Below are positions 45,496-57,244 of a stretch of DNA of 64,000 nucleotides, in pieces. The position numbers were made by a program, and so were the translations under genes. This stretch comes from Acytostelium subglobosum LB1 (lineage: Eukaryota > Evosea > Eumycetozoa > Acytosteliales > Acytosteliaceae): contig NW_012236526.1 of the NCBI RefSeq assembly GCF_000787575.1, forward strand, positions 124,001 through 188,000, in the 5' to 3' direction. Under the pieces are notes generated by a model, which saw only the letters and a list, made by a program, of their open reading frames with translations, was not told where the DNA came from and did no database searches. The stretch's first letter is position 1, and each line of letters starts with the position of its first letter.

Positions 45496-46130
45496 ATGAG
45501 CACCAGAAAAACCAAGAGGGTCCAAGAGGAGGTAGAGCCAGTCAAGAAGAGAAAGCCCACAAAAGTCAGAGCTTCTCGCCCAGCCCTGGCAAAGAATGTA
45601 AGTATTGCCCAAAGAGAAATGATAATTCAAAACTGACACTGCCAAAGCAAGAGAAAACTGCAATGGAAACAGACCCACTTGACAAGAGCATTGAAGATGC
45701 TTTCAAAACTGTAGATCTTCCGCCAGGTGCATTGGAGATCATCAAGTTTGAGGTTCGCAACCAGGACCCTGAAGACCCGGTTCTGGTGCTCTGTTGGGAT
45801 CAAGTTGGTCTAGCTGCCAGAGTTGTGAATGGAGATGCACAGAGGGGCTCCATTGACTTGATCAAGACTACCATTTACAACTTTATTACCAGTCACAATG
45901 GAACACATCTAGGATCCCAGAGTATCTTCAAGTTCCAAACAGAGCTGATGAATGACTGTCTCGACCAATTGAAGACATTGCATCATTGGACCGTCCACGG
46001 TGCCATCCAAGCCTTTCAATTACCTCCCTTCAATATTCCCGCTACTCCAATTGCGGACATGTATTCTGTTCGCAGAAGTGATACCCTCAACGCTGGTGCT
46101 CCAAACATTACCTGGAACTTCAGGGTCTGA
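45496..46130 (+). CDS. Small protein with nuclear localisation-like N-terminus, unknown family
   Basis: Exons 45496-45597 and 45648-46130 (phase 0; a 50-bp intron, GTAAGT...CCAAAG) give 194 residues. The N-terminus is strongly basic (EPVKKRKPTKVRASRPALAK), a plausible bipartite nuclear signal. The rest is a compact soluble domain (LPPGALEIIKFEVRNQDPED, HHWTVHGAIQAFQLPPF). I do not recognise it. It begins only about 270 bp beyond the transposon end and has no visible relation to it. Confidence 0.6.
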
Positions 46131-46266
46131 TTGATACCAAGCTACCAACAATGGTACCATTTTAGTAATCATCTGTAAATAAATATTACTTTCCTACTTA
46201 TATATAATGATATTAATAATTGACCTAAGTGGGGTACCAAAACTTTTGAAACCGACCGAAATGAAT

Positions 46267-46284
46267 CTTTCAGACGTCTGAAAG
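46267..46284. promoter_or_regulatory. 18-bp perfect palindrome CTTTCAGACGTCTGAAAG
   Basis: It lies 81 bp before the MYND gene ATG. The ACGT core and full symmetry fit a dimeric transcription-factor site such as a bZIP site; function is inferred. Confidence 0.4.
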
Positions 46285-46364
46285 TGAAATGAACATTAGT
46301 TCTTGTGTTCCAAAGAGATAGAAATAACAATATTTAGTTATATAGATACTACTACTACTAGAGG

Positions 46365-47121
46365 ATGGCATCAGTATACACAACAAAGAGAGGAAAGACA
46401 AAGAAAGCAAAGTTGGGTCTGCGAAAGGATGCCAATAACAATGCCGCCAACAAGTTGAACAATAAGCTAAAGGCAACGACCAAGGCTACAGTGGCACCAG
46501 AGATGCCCGCTTGGATGAAGGAACAGCAACAGCAACAGTTAAAGTTGAAGAATGCCGCCGAGCAAGAGGCTGCTCGTCTGGCCCTGACGTCCAAGTGCGG
46601 GAACCCCGTCTGCACTCAAGACAAAGACACAACCACAACGAAACAGCTCTCACTCTGTGGAGCATGCACATCAATCTCCTACTGCTGTCGTCAATGTCAA
46701 CTGGATCACTGGAGTGAACACAAAGCACCATGTAAACAAAGGCAATTGGAAAAGGCAGAGAAAGACAAGGCTGTTCTCGAAGCAATCAGTAACTATCCCC
46801 TTCTCGAGGCCAACTCTGAACGAATGAATGCTAACATGTCCTGTCTCTGTAGACTCAGCAATATCAAATACACCAACAACAGCAACAACAACAAGTACTA
46901 CTACAACTACATCGACATCGACATCGACATCGAAATCTTCAAAGACAACAACTAAATCAGCAGACTCTGACTTGGACAAGTTTAAGGAAATGATTATTGG
47001 ACCTTCAAAGCCAGCTCCACATAACAAGTCAAAGGCTGCCGCGACGGCAGCACCTGTAAATTGGAGTTTGTTTAGCAAGGAAGAGGAAGAGGATATCCCC
47101 GACGACTTGGAGGACGAGTAA
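46365..47121 (+). CDS. MYND zinc-finger protein
   Basis: Exons 46365-46788 and 46853-47121 (phase 1) give 230 residues. A basic N-terminus and a Gln-rich helix precede a MYND finger (CGNPVCTQ ... LCGACTSISYCCRQCQLDHW and a following H-x3-C) that binds two zincs and usually proline-rich partners. The C-terminal part is a Thr/Ser run followed by DLDKFKEMIIGPSKP and an acidic end. A perfect 18-bp palindrome with an ACGT core lies about 80 bp upstream of the ATG. Confidence 0.82.
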
Positions 47122-47289
47122 TCAATCAATCATGGTGACACGATCAGCACACATTCATGCGATAGTTGATATTGGATATGACTGACTGGATCCACCTCGC
47201 GGTGGATGTACCAGGCGACGACGCGACGACGACTGCGAACGTTACTTTAATTGATTAATTAAATAACTTATATATATATAACTTATAAC

Positions 47290-49730
47290 TTAAAGTGCCT
47301 TGTGAGGCTTAACCAGAAGATTGGCCACGAGAAGACCAATGGTGAGAGATGTGGCAATCATGAACATGCCACCTATTAGCTCGATGCCACTGTCCACGTT
47401 GCCATTGGACACCGAGAGCAGGCCTTTTACGCCCATCGACCCAGGCACCAGCAGGATAATGCCAGACAGGATGGGCACCACTGATGTGCCATTGGTGAAT
47501 CGCGCATACAGGTTGCCAGTGATACAGATCAGACAGGCGCCAAAGAAAGATCCGACGTCTGTGCCAAAGTAACGATTGCCCCAGTTGCCGCCCAGGATGC
47601 CCAGCACACTGGTAAGAATGATGATCCACATTTGACGCGGCGACGCCTTCATCTGGATGGCAAAGGAGATGGCCGCCAGTGGCACCGCCAGGAACATCGT
47701 CCAGCTGGGGAATGCAGACGGCACAATCTCGGTCTGCAGCGGCAGGACCTTCTCGGCGAACCTGGTGCCCATGGCAATGCCAAATGACAGCTGAAGCAGA
47801 CAAGAGAATGCGCCCATGAGTCGAGCATTTCCAGACACGAGGTTTCGAGTGGCGATCTCTGCCACGGCCAGTGTGAGCGACAGGCCAGGCGCAAGCGCAA
47901 TGATTCCGCCAAGTGTCGCAAGGAAACGGGGAACGGGGTAAATGAACGCGTTGAACAATCCCGCCAGGAATGCTCCGCCAAATGCACTCAGCACCTCGAG
48001 CACACGACCAATCGCAGGCCATTGACAGGCAGCTGCGTAGAGCAGGCCCACGTACAGGCCGACCAGTGAGCAAGCGCCAACCTCCACCCATCCACATTGC
48101 AGGAAGAAGGAGAAGGCAAAGGATGATACTACAAAGCTAAGTACAGTGACACGAATATTATATAATGGTGGACTCTTGAGGATGTCCTTCAAGTCAATGA
48201 GCGCCTAATGGGTGTTTGTGTGGTTGGTGTTAGCGGGGGACTGAGGCAGAGGCTGGGGCTTGGGCTGGGGCTGGGACTATCCCAGACCCTCATGATCACT
48301 CACCTCTTGACATGATTTCCTTCCGTAGATTACATCGTCGGCTAGTGCCTCGAGAAGGACAAGACGCTCCATGTTGTAATCGGTCGATTGTATTCGCAAG
48401 AGATGAGTGTATGGTGAGAGAATGGAATGCGGCGAACCAAATGAGAAGAAGATGCCAGTGGGTGTTGAGAAGAAGTTACCGTCCAGACCAAATGTGGAGC
48501 TGATCAGTGTCAGCTCGTACTCGAGTCGATGTACGGGCACGCCCGACATGAGCAATGCGCGGCCCAGCTCCATGAGGAATGGGACGACGTACGTCTCGAG
48601 CTGCTCCGCGTCCACCACATGGATGGGCAGCTTTGTCTGAGGCACCAGTATCTGGTATACACTGTTCTTGAACCTCTCCATCTTCTCCTTACTGAAGCGA
48701 TTCTTGCGCTTGGTCTTGACGGTCTTCTCCTTTGACTCCTTGCCCATTGGCTCACTCAGCACCAGTGGGCTCGCCTCTGGCTTCTGTGACACTCCATCCG
48801 CGCCATGTGTTGCATGCTGGTTTTGATTAGCAGCAATATGTGAAGGTATATTGATTATAGTTTGGTTGCTCCTATTGCTTGATTGGGTGATGTCAGGTGA
48901 GGGTGTTAGACTGGGATGGTAGCCACACGTGATCGATCAAACATACATATCGCACATCTCTATTGATGTTGAGTCTTCGCCGCCACCACCGCCCATTGAC
49001 TTTGATATGAAGGGTCGGACTGGAGACATCTCGGTGATATTCTTGAGTGGACTGTTTGCGGGATTGTTGATATATACATTGCTGATGGAGGGGTTCAATG
49101 TCTGAGCCAGAGGGTTTCCCGCAGACAGTTTGAACTGATTGCGCGGCGAACCACCCGCGCCTGAACCAAAGCCAGGCGGTACCAGTGTTGGCACCTGCAT
49201 AGTGGTCAGCAAGCCCGTTGATGAACTCAGTGGGATAGCTGTGATGTCCGAGACCTGAGCAGGCACAGCGACCACATTCACATTGGCAAGCTTGGGTGCA
49301 TCCATCGACTGTGACTGGCGCACTATATTTGGGGAGGTCAAGTCCACCACCTCAGGACTGTGCACAAATTGATCATACAGTTGTTGTTGTTGCTGCTGTA
49401 GTTGCTGTAGTTGTAGTTGTTGTTGTTGTGTCTGTTGTTGTTGTTTGATTAGTTGACTCTCCAACTGGAGTTCACGATCCCTCAGCTGGAATATATCGAC
49501 CACCAGTTCATTTGGAGGTGCCAAGCTGGAAGTTGTCGCTTTCAAGAACGCATGTGTAGCTTTATCCTCTGATCTTTGTTTCTGTATCTCTGCCTGTACA
49601 TGTTGATCATGAGTGATTGGATTGATATTAGCCTAAGCTACATCTCGTGGACCAAGGCCTGGTAGGCTAGCCACCAATCAATCACTTTACTTACAAAGGG
49701 TGCAGTTATCTTGTCCCATAATCCATTCAT
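47290..49730 (-). CDS. ThrE-family (threonine/serine exporter-like) membrane protein
   Basis: Exons 49695-49730, 48947-49593, 48304-48877 and 47290-48204 join in phases 0, 2 and 0 to give 723 residues. The long soluble N-terminus has a poly-Q region. The DUF1212/ThrE domain starts near LMELGRALLMSGVPVHRLEY and FFSTPTGIFFSFG. The C-terminal part has about ten membrane helices (VTVLSFVVSSFAFSFFLQ, LGGIIALAPGLSLTLAVAEI, GNLYARFTNGTSVVPILSGI, LVPGSMGVKGLLSV). Bacterial ThrE exports threonine and serine; fungal Prm10 is the closest eukaryotic counterpart, with unknown cargo. The first exon encodes only MNGLWDKITAPF. Confidence 0.9.
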
Positions 49731-50556
49731 CTTTGTCGTTGCTATTGTTATCGTAGTTGTAGTTGTAGTTGTTGGATGGAGTATACTTGTGAAGGTATCA
49801 TGAATGATAATGTAGTATGTTTAAGATTGGTGGATGAGGTGAAAGGGTGGAACCTTGGATCAATCACAACCACGAATCAGAACGTTCTGTTTTGATTGAT
49901 TGTGTGTGTGTTTGGGTGTGTGAGTGGAGTGTATGATTAATTACCACCAGGCAATCGATAAAATCTCAATGTAGTTTGTCTGATTATTACAAGCTACTGA
50001 TATATTTATAAATAGTTATGTATTATTAGTATTATTATTATTATATAATGTAGATAGATAGATAATGATCATAGGTAGGTCGTAACTTGGAACCCAACCA
50101 GAACTAACAACCTACTACTACCTATTTTTTCTCAAAATAGTGTGTGATGGGACACTCTTCATTACCCAACTTAACTTATGAGTGTATGTATCTATGACAA
50201 CAAAGACGAACAAACACCTCCTGGTGCTAGAGACCTGTGTCATAATAAAGCCGACAAGGTGTGTGTGTTTGTGTGATCACCTTGTTCCCGATAAAGGTGT
50301 AAGTTTGGGAAGCAATGAGACAACACCCCCATGTCAAAGAGAGACAGCCCCTACTGTCGTTATCCAACAAACGATTTGTCGTGTCTCACGCAAATCAATA
50401 AAAAAAGGTGGTAAAGGGCCACTACCCCAACCGACTGATCAGTTCCCAAAAAAGATCGATGGTCCCGCAAATAATAACAAAATACCCAGTGTCAGGGCAA
50501 GGGTAAAGAGATAGAGTGAGAGTTACATTATTATTATTGGACATTATGATGAGTGT
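49731..50556. other. Intergenic, no gene seen
   Basis: Spacer of about 0.83 kb. It has GTAGTTGTAGTTG repeats near the ThrE start and an AT-rich core (49985-50060). A 110-codon open frame at 50182-50514 has no coding character I trust. Confidence 0.45.
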
Positions 50557-52113
50557 TTATTGATCATTCTCTCCATGATGATAGGAATAGACACCTGAAG
50601 TATCACGACGCTCCTTGGTCAGACCCTTGGTTCTGAGCTTGGATCGAACGTTGCTGATGTGGCGCTGCTCCAACAGGAATTGGTTGTTGTCAGAGGCGGA
50701 ACGCATCTCGATGCCAATCAGCTTGCGCAGGTCTTCGTTCTGGGTCCAGTGGAAGGAGGCGCTGTTCTTCAGGACACTCTTGATCTCATGCAGTTGGATG
50801 TACTTGCGCCAGCCTTGGAAGTAGAATGGTTGGTTGTCAATCTTGAGAGTCTCGCGGGGTGAGTCGCCCTCCTTCAGGGTCTTGACAATCTTCCTCAGCA
50901 GGGTCTTTGACTGTGCCTTCTTCTTGCCCTTCTCGTTGTTGGATAGGATAAGGTTCTCGACCATTGATACAATTTCATTTTCTTCGTCGTCCTCGTAGTC
51001 TTCATCGTCGTCGTCATGTTCATTGTCATCGTCGTCAGTGTTGTCATCATCATCTTGTGATCTTGCGTTTCTGTCTTGATATTTGGAGTAGTCCTCATCC
51101 TCGACATCATCATAATCATTGACAGACTCGGCCTCTTCGTCGTCATTCTCTACATCCTCCTCATCATCCTCATTATCTTCCAGCATATTATCATCCATCT
51201 CACTAATCAAAAAGGCCATGGCAGTGCCAGCAGTATTTGTCAATGCGGTGAATGATGATGAAGTCAACTCGATGATCTTGTCCAACATGCTATTGTAATG
51301 TTGATGTGTTGTTAGACCTTGTGTGCACTTTGCGGATGTTGTTCTGTTTGACAACAATGATACATACTTCATATGTTTGGAGATCTTTGATTTATCCAGT
51401 CTTGTGAGCATTAGAAGCCAGCCCTTTAGAGCGCTGTTGAGAACGGTCTTGTTCTTCTGTGTCTGGATGATGTCGGCAAACATCTCGATGGTGTTCTCGT
51501 AGGAGTCCGAGTAGGATGTGTTCATGAAGCATGAGAATGACACGGCGTCCAGAGCACTGGAGATGGTGGCCGGACTCACATGGTCCTCAGTGTCATTGAT
51601 CACAGATGACAGACCACCCTTGATGGTCTTGTGGAAGTCATAACGACTCAGTCCATTCTGTACAGCAATAACCTTTAGTGCACGAGCAGCCAGAGTAACC
51701 TCTTCCTGTTCTCTGTTTGGTGCTGCAATTATATCACAAATGGAGTTGGCTAGTTCAACATCCCTATTCATTCATTCATTCAATGTTAGTATCTAATCAC
51801 ACTATTAGTTGTTGTTAAGTAGTATATGTACATACAGTTCATGTATCTGTTCAATTCTCTCTTGATGTGTGCAAATATCAATGATGTTCTTGAGAGCATT
51901 AACTCTGATTGTAGTCTTCTTCTCCTTGAGCAATGGTGCAAAGTAGCTTAGCTCATTAGATAATACATCAGAGTCGAACTTGTTTGTTACAGCTCTATGA
52001 TTTGATTTCCTGTCTCCTAAACAACATTATAATGTTATGTTAGTATATTTGATTATTTAATTGATTGATTGACATCTATAAGTACTTGTTTTAATCAACC
52101 TACTAATATTCAT
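50557..52113 (-). CDS. Interferon-related developmental regulator (IFRD) family
   Basis: Exons 52104-52113, 51836-52016 and 50557-51763 join in phases 1 and 2 to give 465 residues. An armadillo-like helical N-terminal domain (NALKNIIDICTHQERIEQIH, LAARALKVIAVQNGLSRYDF, NSALKGWLLMLTRL) is interrupted by a very acidic D/E-rich insert. The conserved IFRD C-terminal box follows: FYFQGWRKYIQLHEIKSVLK and ASDNNQFLLEQRHISNVRSK. Animal IFRD proteins act in transcription and have been found on inactive ribosomes; yeast Ifh-like roles are not implied. The first exon encodes only MNI plus one base. Confidence 0.88.
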
Positions 52114-53290
52114 TCTTGTATATTTGTTGTTGTATGTGTAATAACTATATGTATGTGATTTATCTGTTTCTTAATATATATTATAATAATAAATAAAGTA
52201 TCTGTTTGTATTTGTTTTGTAATTGAAATGATAAGATGAGTGGGGTTTGAGTTGTTATAAATCGTTTCCAAAATGCGAATTTAGGTGTATCTCTCCAATA
52301 TCAACACACACTAATGACTCGCAAGTAATGTGAAAAAAGGTGGAAGGTGCTCTCACCCAACCAACCATTGTGTAATTGAGAACCAAGAATGATTAACTCC
52401 AAACACTTCCCATTTCGATCCTACCTTCCCACACACCACCATCATCCATTCTCTCTTTCTCCTCGAGAAGAGAGCAAACAGACCAACCACACCAAACGAT
52501 CAATTATGTTCCTGTTTATGGGACCAAGATTTAAAATAAGCACTGTAATCATTACATGGCATATATCTTAATCTTGAAACCAAAACTTATAACTCTAGTA
52601 AACAATTATGATTAATAAATAGAATGGATGAATTAGTGAATAATAATAATAATCACCAGGTTATAAAAGTTGACCAAGTCAAGTACGATTGATTGGTAGA
52701 TCTGAACACTCACTCATTTTTTGAATGATGAAGAATGATTGCGCGCAAATGATCAAATCTAAGGAAACTGTTGAAGTCGTTGTCATTTGGCGCGAAGAAC
52801 ATACAACAACACACACAAAACAACAACAACTTCAACAACAAACAACAACAACAGCAAGCCTTTGGGGTGTGTGCAGGCCAGGCCATGCTGGTGATTGTGA
52901 GCGATCAAGGTGTTGTGATTGTCACCAAAGTATGTACATACTTTGAACTTGGAAGGCGCCATATCCATGATGTTGATGTTGTTCACAAAGCTTTAGTATC
53001 AACAACAATCATATCATACCATCTCATCATCATTCATTAATCGAGAGAGCTAGGACTAGACTATTTATTTATTAAACTACACCATCATCAACATCATCAA
53101 TATCATCAATACCATACAGCAACAGGTTTAGGTTATCTCGCGAGTACAAGGATACTGACTGACTGACGGGACATTGGTCGACCAGCTCCCGTGACGACGA
53201 CAACGACAAAGACACTTCATACCACATCATCATCATCAATCAACAACACAAACACATAACTGCCTGCCATTGGCACTCACCTTGTCCATC
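52114..53290. other. Mostly intergenic; one candidate short exon and a 20-bp palindrome
   Basis: An open stretch at about 52790-52929 (QQQQAFGVCAGQAMLVIVSD and then QGVVIVTK) ends at a GTATGT donor and could be an upstream exon of the next plus-strand gene. The donor overlaps a perfect 20-bp palindrome, CAAAGTATGTACATACTTTG (52926-52945). Nothing else looks genic. Confidence 0.35.
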
Positions 53291-53307
53291 ACATATACAC
53301 ACATACC

Positions 53308-54901
53308 AATCACAAACTGGATCCACCATTGTCCGAGTCAATATCTGACTCATTTCTAAGCTTAGAGGCAAGTCCGGCACGCTTGAGTAAGTTGTCATCT
53401 GTGGCGCCAATGATTGAGTGATCATCCAAACCAACCATCATCCATCCAACCATCCACTATCAATCAATCAATCAAACAACCAAATAGAGTCATATCATGG
53501 CTTTGCAGATTCACCAATTACCAAGCGGAGAGGCAAGCTGTCAGATGATGAGAATCCATTCATTACCAATATATCGACACCTCCACCAGCCTCACATAGC
53601 TCGTCCATTCCATACCCATTCGGCGATGATTACTTTGGATTCCCCTCGCCCTTCAAAGTGGTGTCCACGCCAGTCAAGTCGGCCCACAACAACAACGTGG
53701 ACATCTACAACGCCATGTCATTCATGAGTCCGCCCCACCCCGTCTCCCTGCACTCTGCATCCACACCAAGTCACAGCATCAACAACAATGTACATAATAG
53801 TAGTAATAATAATAATAGTAGTATGAATGGATCCTCATCCATTCCAATGCCAATGCCATACCAGCACATGGAGGATGCAGTCACGGCATCAACAGCGTCA
53901 CATCCACAGCCAATCACACATATGGAGCTTGTTCCACCATCAGTACCAATGTTCCAACAACAACAACAACAACTACAACAACACCAACAATATGTTGACA
54001 TGTCTGGTATCCAACATCATCATCATCATCAGCAACACGAACATGTTGGATTATTGGATATCAAAAATATGGCGTCGCCAGGAGATGGCAGCGGTGTTGG
54101 CAACGACAATATCATTCATGTATTGGACAACCCTATTGACATTGGCAAGCTCATACCCGAGGTCTCCACACCATCTCGTTCGCCACCGATTGGCTACGAT
54201 GTTGATATCAGCAGACCACGGCCACAATCACAGCCATCACTCTACCGACTACTTCGAATGTGGATCAATGATGTGGCGCCATCACCAGAATCACTATTAT
54301 TAAATGTAACGTATACCATGGATGATCAATGATCTGCTCGGCCACCCTTCTAACCTCTCCAACATTAAATAGATGCAAGAAGAAAACAACTCGTTCACTC
54401 TTCCACCACCTCTACCCGACTCGCCAGATGTAGAGGAAGAGACATCTCAGCCGATCCAACCACGACCATGTACTGCACCATCCGAGTTTGATGTAAGTAT
54501 ACACAGCCCTGGATGTGCAGATCAAGATAACCATATTAACCCATCAATATCCAGGCATTGATCAGACAACAACAACAACAACAGCAGTTGCACTTTGGCG
54601 GCTATACCAACAACATCAACAACAACAATAATAACAATAACAATAACAATAACAACTTCATTGACAACAACAATGACGTCCAGCAGCCATCCAGTGAGTC
54701 ACTGCTGGCGGAGCACATGTCCAATTTTAAAGCTGTAAAGAAGAGGTAAGGTCATGCTTGTCCTTGACCCGGGACACCTGGATCATCTACAAATACTAAC
54801 GCCGCAATCACAAACATAGCTTCCAAAATAACTACAAGAAGCGAAGGTCTAGATACAAGAATAGTATAACAATCCTTAACTCAATGCTGAACCTACGGTA
54901 G
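53308..54901 (+). CDS. Q/N/H-rich protein, possible LIN37-like element (5' end not resolved)
   Basis: Exons about 53308-53386, 53488-54305, 54373-54492, 54555-54745 and 54820-54901 join in phases 1, 0, 0 and 2, ending KKRRSRYKNSITILNSMLNL plus R. The protein is largely low complexity (poly-N, poly-Q, His runs). Conserved-looking pieces are DDENPFITNI, YPFGDDYFGFPSPFKV, a segment SPPIGYDVDISRPRPQSQPS followed by LYRLLRMWIND, and DSPDVEEETSQPIQPRPCTA. The LYRLLRMWIND piece faintly recalls the LIN37 subunit of the DREAM cell-cycle repressor, but this is a weak resemblance. The start codon was not identified; an exon near 52790-52929 may contribute. Confidence 0.6.
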
Positions 54902-55134
54902 GATACCCAGCATAATAGACTCTATAGCATCCACACCCAACATACATCCATCCATCCATCCACTCAATCAATCACACTCAATCAATCACACTCAATCAAT
55001 CACACTCAATCAATCATACTCAACCAATCCAATTCAATCTAATACACTACATCGTGAGGGAAAGTGATTTCCACTCGCCATGTCTTAAGAAAGAGATATA
55101 CATGTTACATTATAGTTCTCGCGACACAAGGTCA

Positions 55135-56002
55135 TCAACGAATACTCCATTTTAGTTCTCTTTGTTGCTCCAGATGATAGAGATCACTAAGTATCTTCTG
55201 GTAGGTGGGCATGATGTCAAACTTGCTCTCGCTCCAATTGATGATATTGATGTGATCGCAGTTGGGTATCTCGTTGAAGCTCTGTCCCCATCGCGCCGAA
55301 TCCATGCTGACCAGTCCATCATTGCGACCCTCACGCTCGGCAAGCAGTTGTCCAAAGTAGTAGAGATAGGAGAACTTGCTTTCAAACTGCTTCCATGCTC
55401 CATAGCTCTTGTATTGGACGTCGGGCACGTCGGTGATCTCAGGGTTAAAGCATTCATTGATGTACTGTGGTGTCAGCTGGTCGATTGCCAACAGAGGTAT
55501 GTCCAGCACCTTGAACAGACTCTCAATCTTCAGCTTCTGTTTGATGTTGAGCACAGACCAGTCGGCAATGTAACTGCCTCTGTGTGGTGTTGCGAGTGTA
55601 GTCTACGCCATCATTCGCGCAAGGTTAGTAGTGTCCCCAACCAACCAACCAACTCAACCTGCTTACCAATGACATAATGTTTCGCTCCCAATCAAGCTTG
55701 TTGATTAGGTATCGAGCGTCCAATCCTCCCATGCTGTGTGCAATGACATGCACCTTGTCCGTATTGTACTGTTTGAGCACTTGACTCAACTGCGTCTGCA
55801 ACTGAGCTGCTCTGTTGGCTATAGAGTCTGTAGGATGCACGCGCGTCGCGACCACCTTGGCGCCAAGTGATTTGAGCGGCTCTGTTATACCATGAAAGTA
55901 CACAAAGGGTCCCAGTTCCCTGAATCCAAACAGACCGTGCAGCAGCAACAGCGGCTGCTTGGGTATCAACAATGATTGTTTGCCCAAACCGGCGGCGTGC
56001 AT
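55135..56002 (-). CDS. Alpha/beta-hydrolase lipase
   Basis: Exons 55667-56002 and 55135-55602 (phase 0) give 267 residues. The fold starts with the oxyanion-hole motif LLLLHGLFGF. The nucleophile elbow is HVIAHSMGGLDAR, followed by TTLATPHRGS; the acid is likely the Asp in EGRNDGLVSMDSARWG, and the His is in NCDHINIINW. This matches bacterial-type triacylglycerol lipases and PGAP1-like esterases. No signal peptide is visible from ATG 56002, so it is probably intracellular, unless an upstream exon exists. Confidence 0.87.
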
Positions 56003-56245
56003 CTGTCTGTATCGCTTTACTAATTAATGAATGATTGAATGATTGATTGAATTGATTGAATTGATTGATTGAATGTATGAATGAATGAGCCTGTTTGATT
56101 GATTGAGAGAGATACAAGTGTCCAAGTGATAATGATCGCTTTGTTTAATTTTCACAACAATGTTGTTCATTGTGATGATGATGATGTGGCAGTGTGATGG
56201 GTTGTTGGGAAGTTCGCCACCATGTGTTTCTGTCTGTTGAGATCA

Positions 56246-57021
56246 CTAGTTGAAATTGGCTTCGTCTCCACCTTCATCAGACGATGCTCCACCCTCATCA
56301 TCATCATCAACATCATTATTCTGGTTCTCATATTCATCATCCTCCATATCTGATTCATCTTCATCTGCATCGCCATCCATCTCATCGCCTTCTTTCTTCT
56401 ACATTGTATCAATGATTGAATGATTGAGTTAGTGATTGACAGGGACCATGTGATGTAACTCTTCCTTACCTTGTTCTCATCGTCCTCGCCTTCTTCATCC
56501 TCTTTCATGCCATCTAGAGTCTTCAATGCTGACTGACCCTTGTTTCTTCTCTTCTTTCTCTTTCGTGTAGTAGTAAGTTCCAGTGGAAAGTATCCAAGAT
56601 GTATTGGCAGTGAATGTTCAATAGATGATTGTTGTGTTATATCTCCTTTATACTTGTTTGAGTATCTTTCTATCTTGTCTGTACCATTGTACCAAGTGTC
56701 AAGTGTCCGTTAGTTCCTTCAATGTATTCACTTGATTGATTGAATGATTGATTGATCGAACATACCTTTGACAACATCTTTACTACTCTTTAGATTGTAT
56801 GGTGAGTACTTCATTCGTTGTTTGAGCTGTATCATCAGTGTAAACAATGTATATGTAGTTGAGTCTATTGTAGGCAGTGGAGGCATCTCCTTCATTGGGG
56901 GCATCAATGGTGGTGGCTTCTTTGCACCATCCTTCTTCTTTCTCTTGTCATCATCATCGTCGTCACTACTATCCAAGTTCAATCCACCTGATGGCGGTCT
57001 TCTGCCTGGCTGCATCATCAT
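56246..57021 (-). CDS. RNA polymerase III subunit RPC7/Rpc31
   Basis: Exons 56766-57021, 56470-56678 and 56246-56398 join in phases 1 and 0 to give 205 residues. The N-terminus is acidic then Pro-rich (KPPPLMPPMKEMPPLP). The diagnostic segment is TLMIQLKQRMKYSPYNL, then KIERYSNKYKGDI, followed by a basic stretch (TRKRKKRRNKG) and a long acidic C-terminal tail, as in POLR3G/Rpc31. This subunit belongs to the RPC3-RPC6-RPC7 heterotrimer needed for Pol III initiation. Confidence 0.82.
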
Positions 57022-57244
57022 CTTTGTATTATTATTTGTTTATATATATGTTTATCGTGATACGAATGAATGAATGAGTGAGTCATTGAGATGACGTGTT
57101 GGCGGCAGATCTTCAAAATTCGTGAGAAGTGTGGACAATGAGTCATTCCTCTTTCATTCATTCATTGTTGAATGACACATATACATGTTATAATGTTGAT
57201 CAAACATATAGATATAGATATAGATATAGATAGATAGATAAAAG

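Noticed and set aside
50182-50514. A 110-codon frame in the spacer upstream of the IFRD gene
   Set aside because: Low-quality composition, no conserved elements and mixed microsatellite content.
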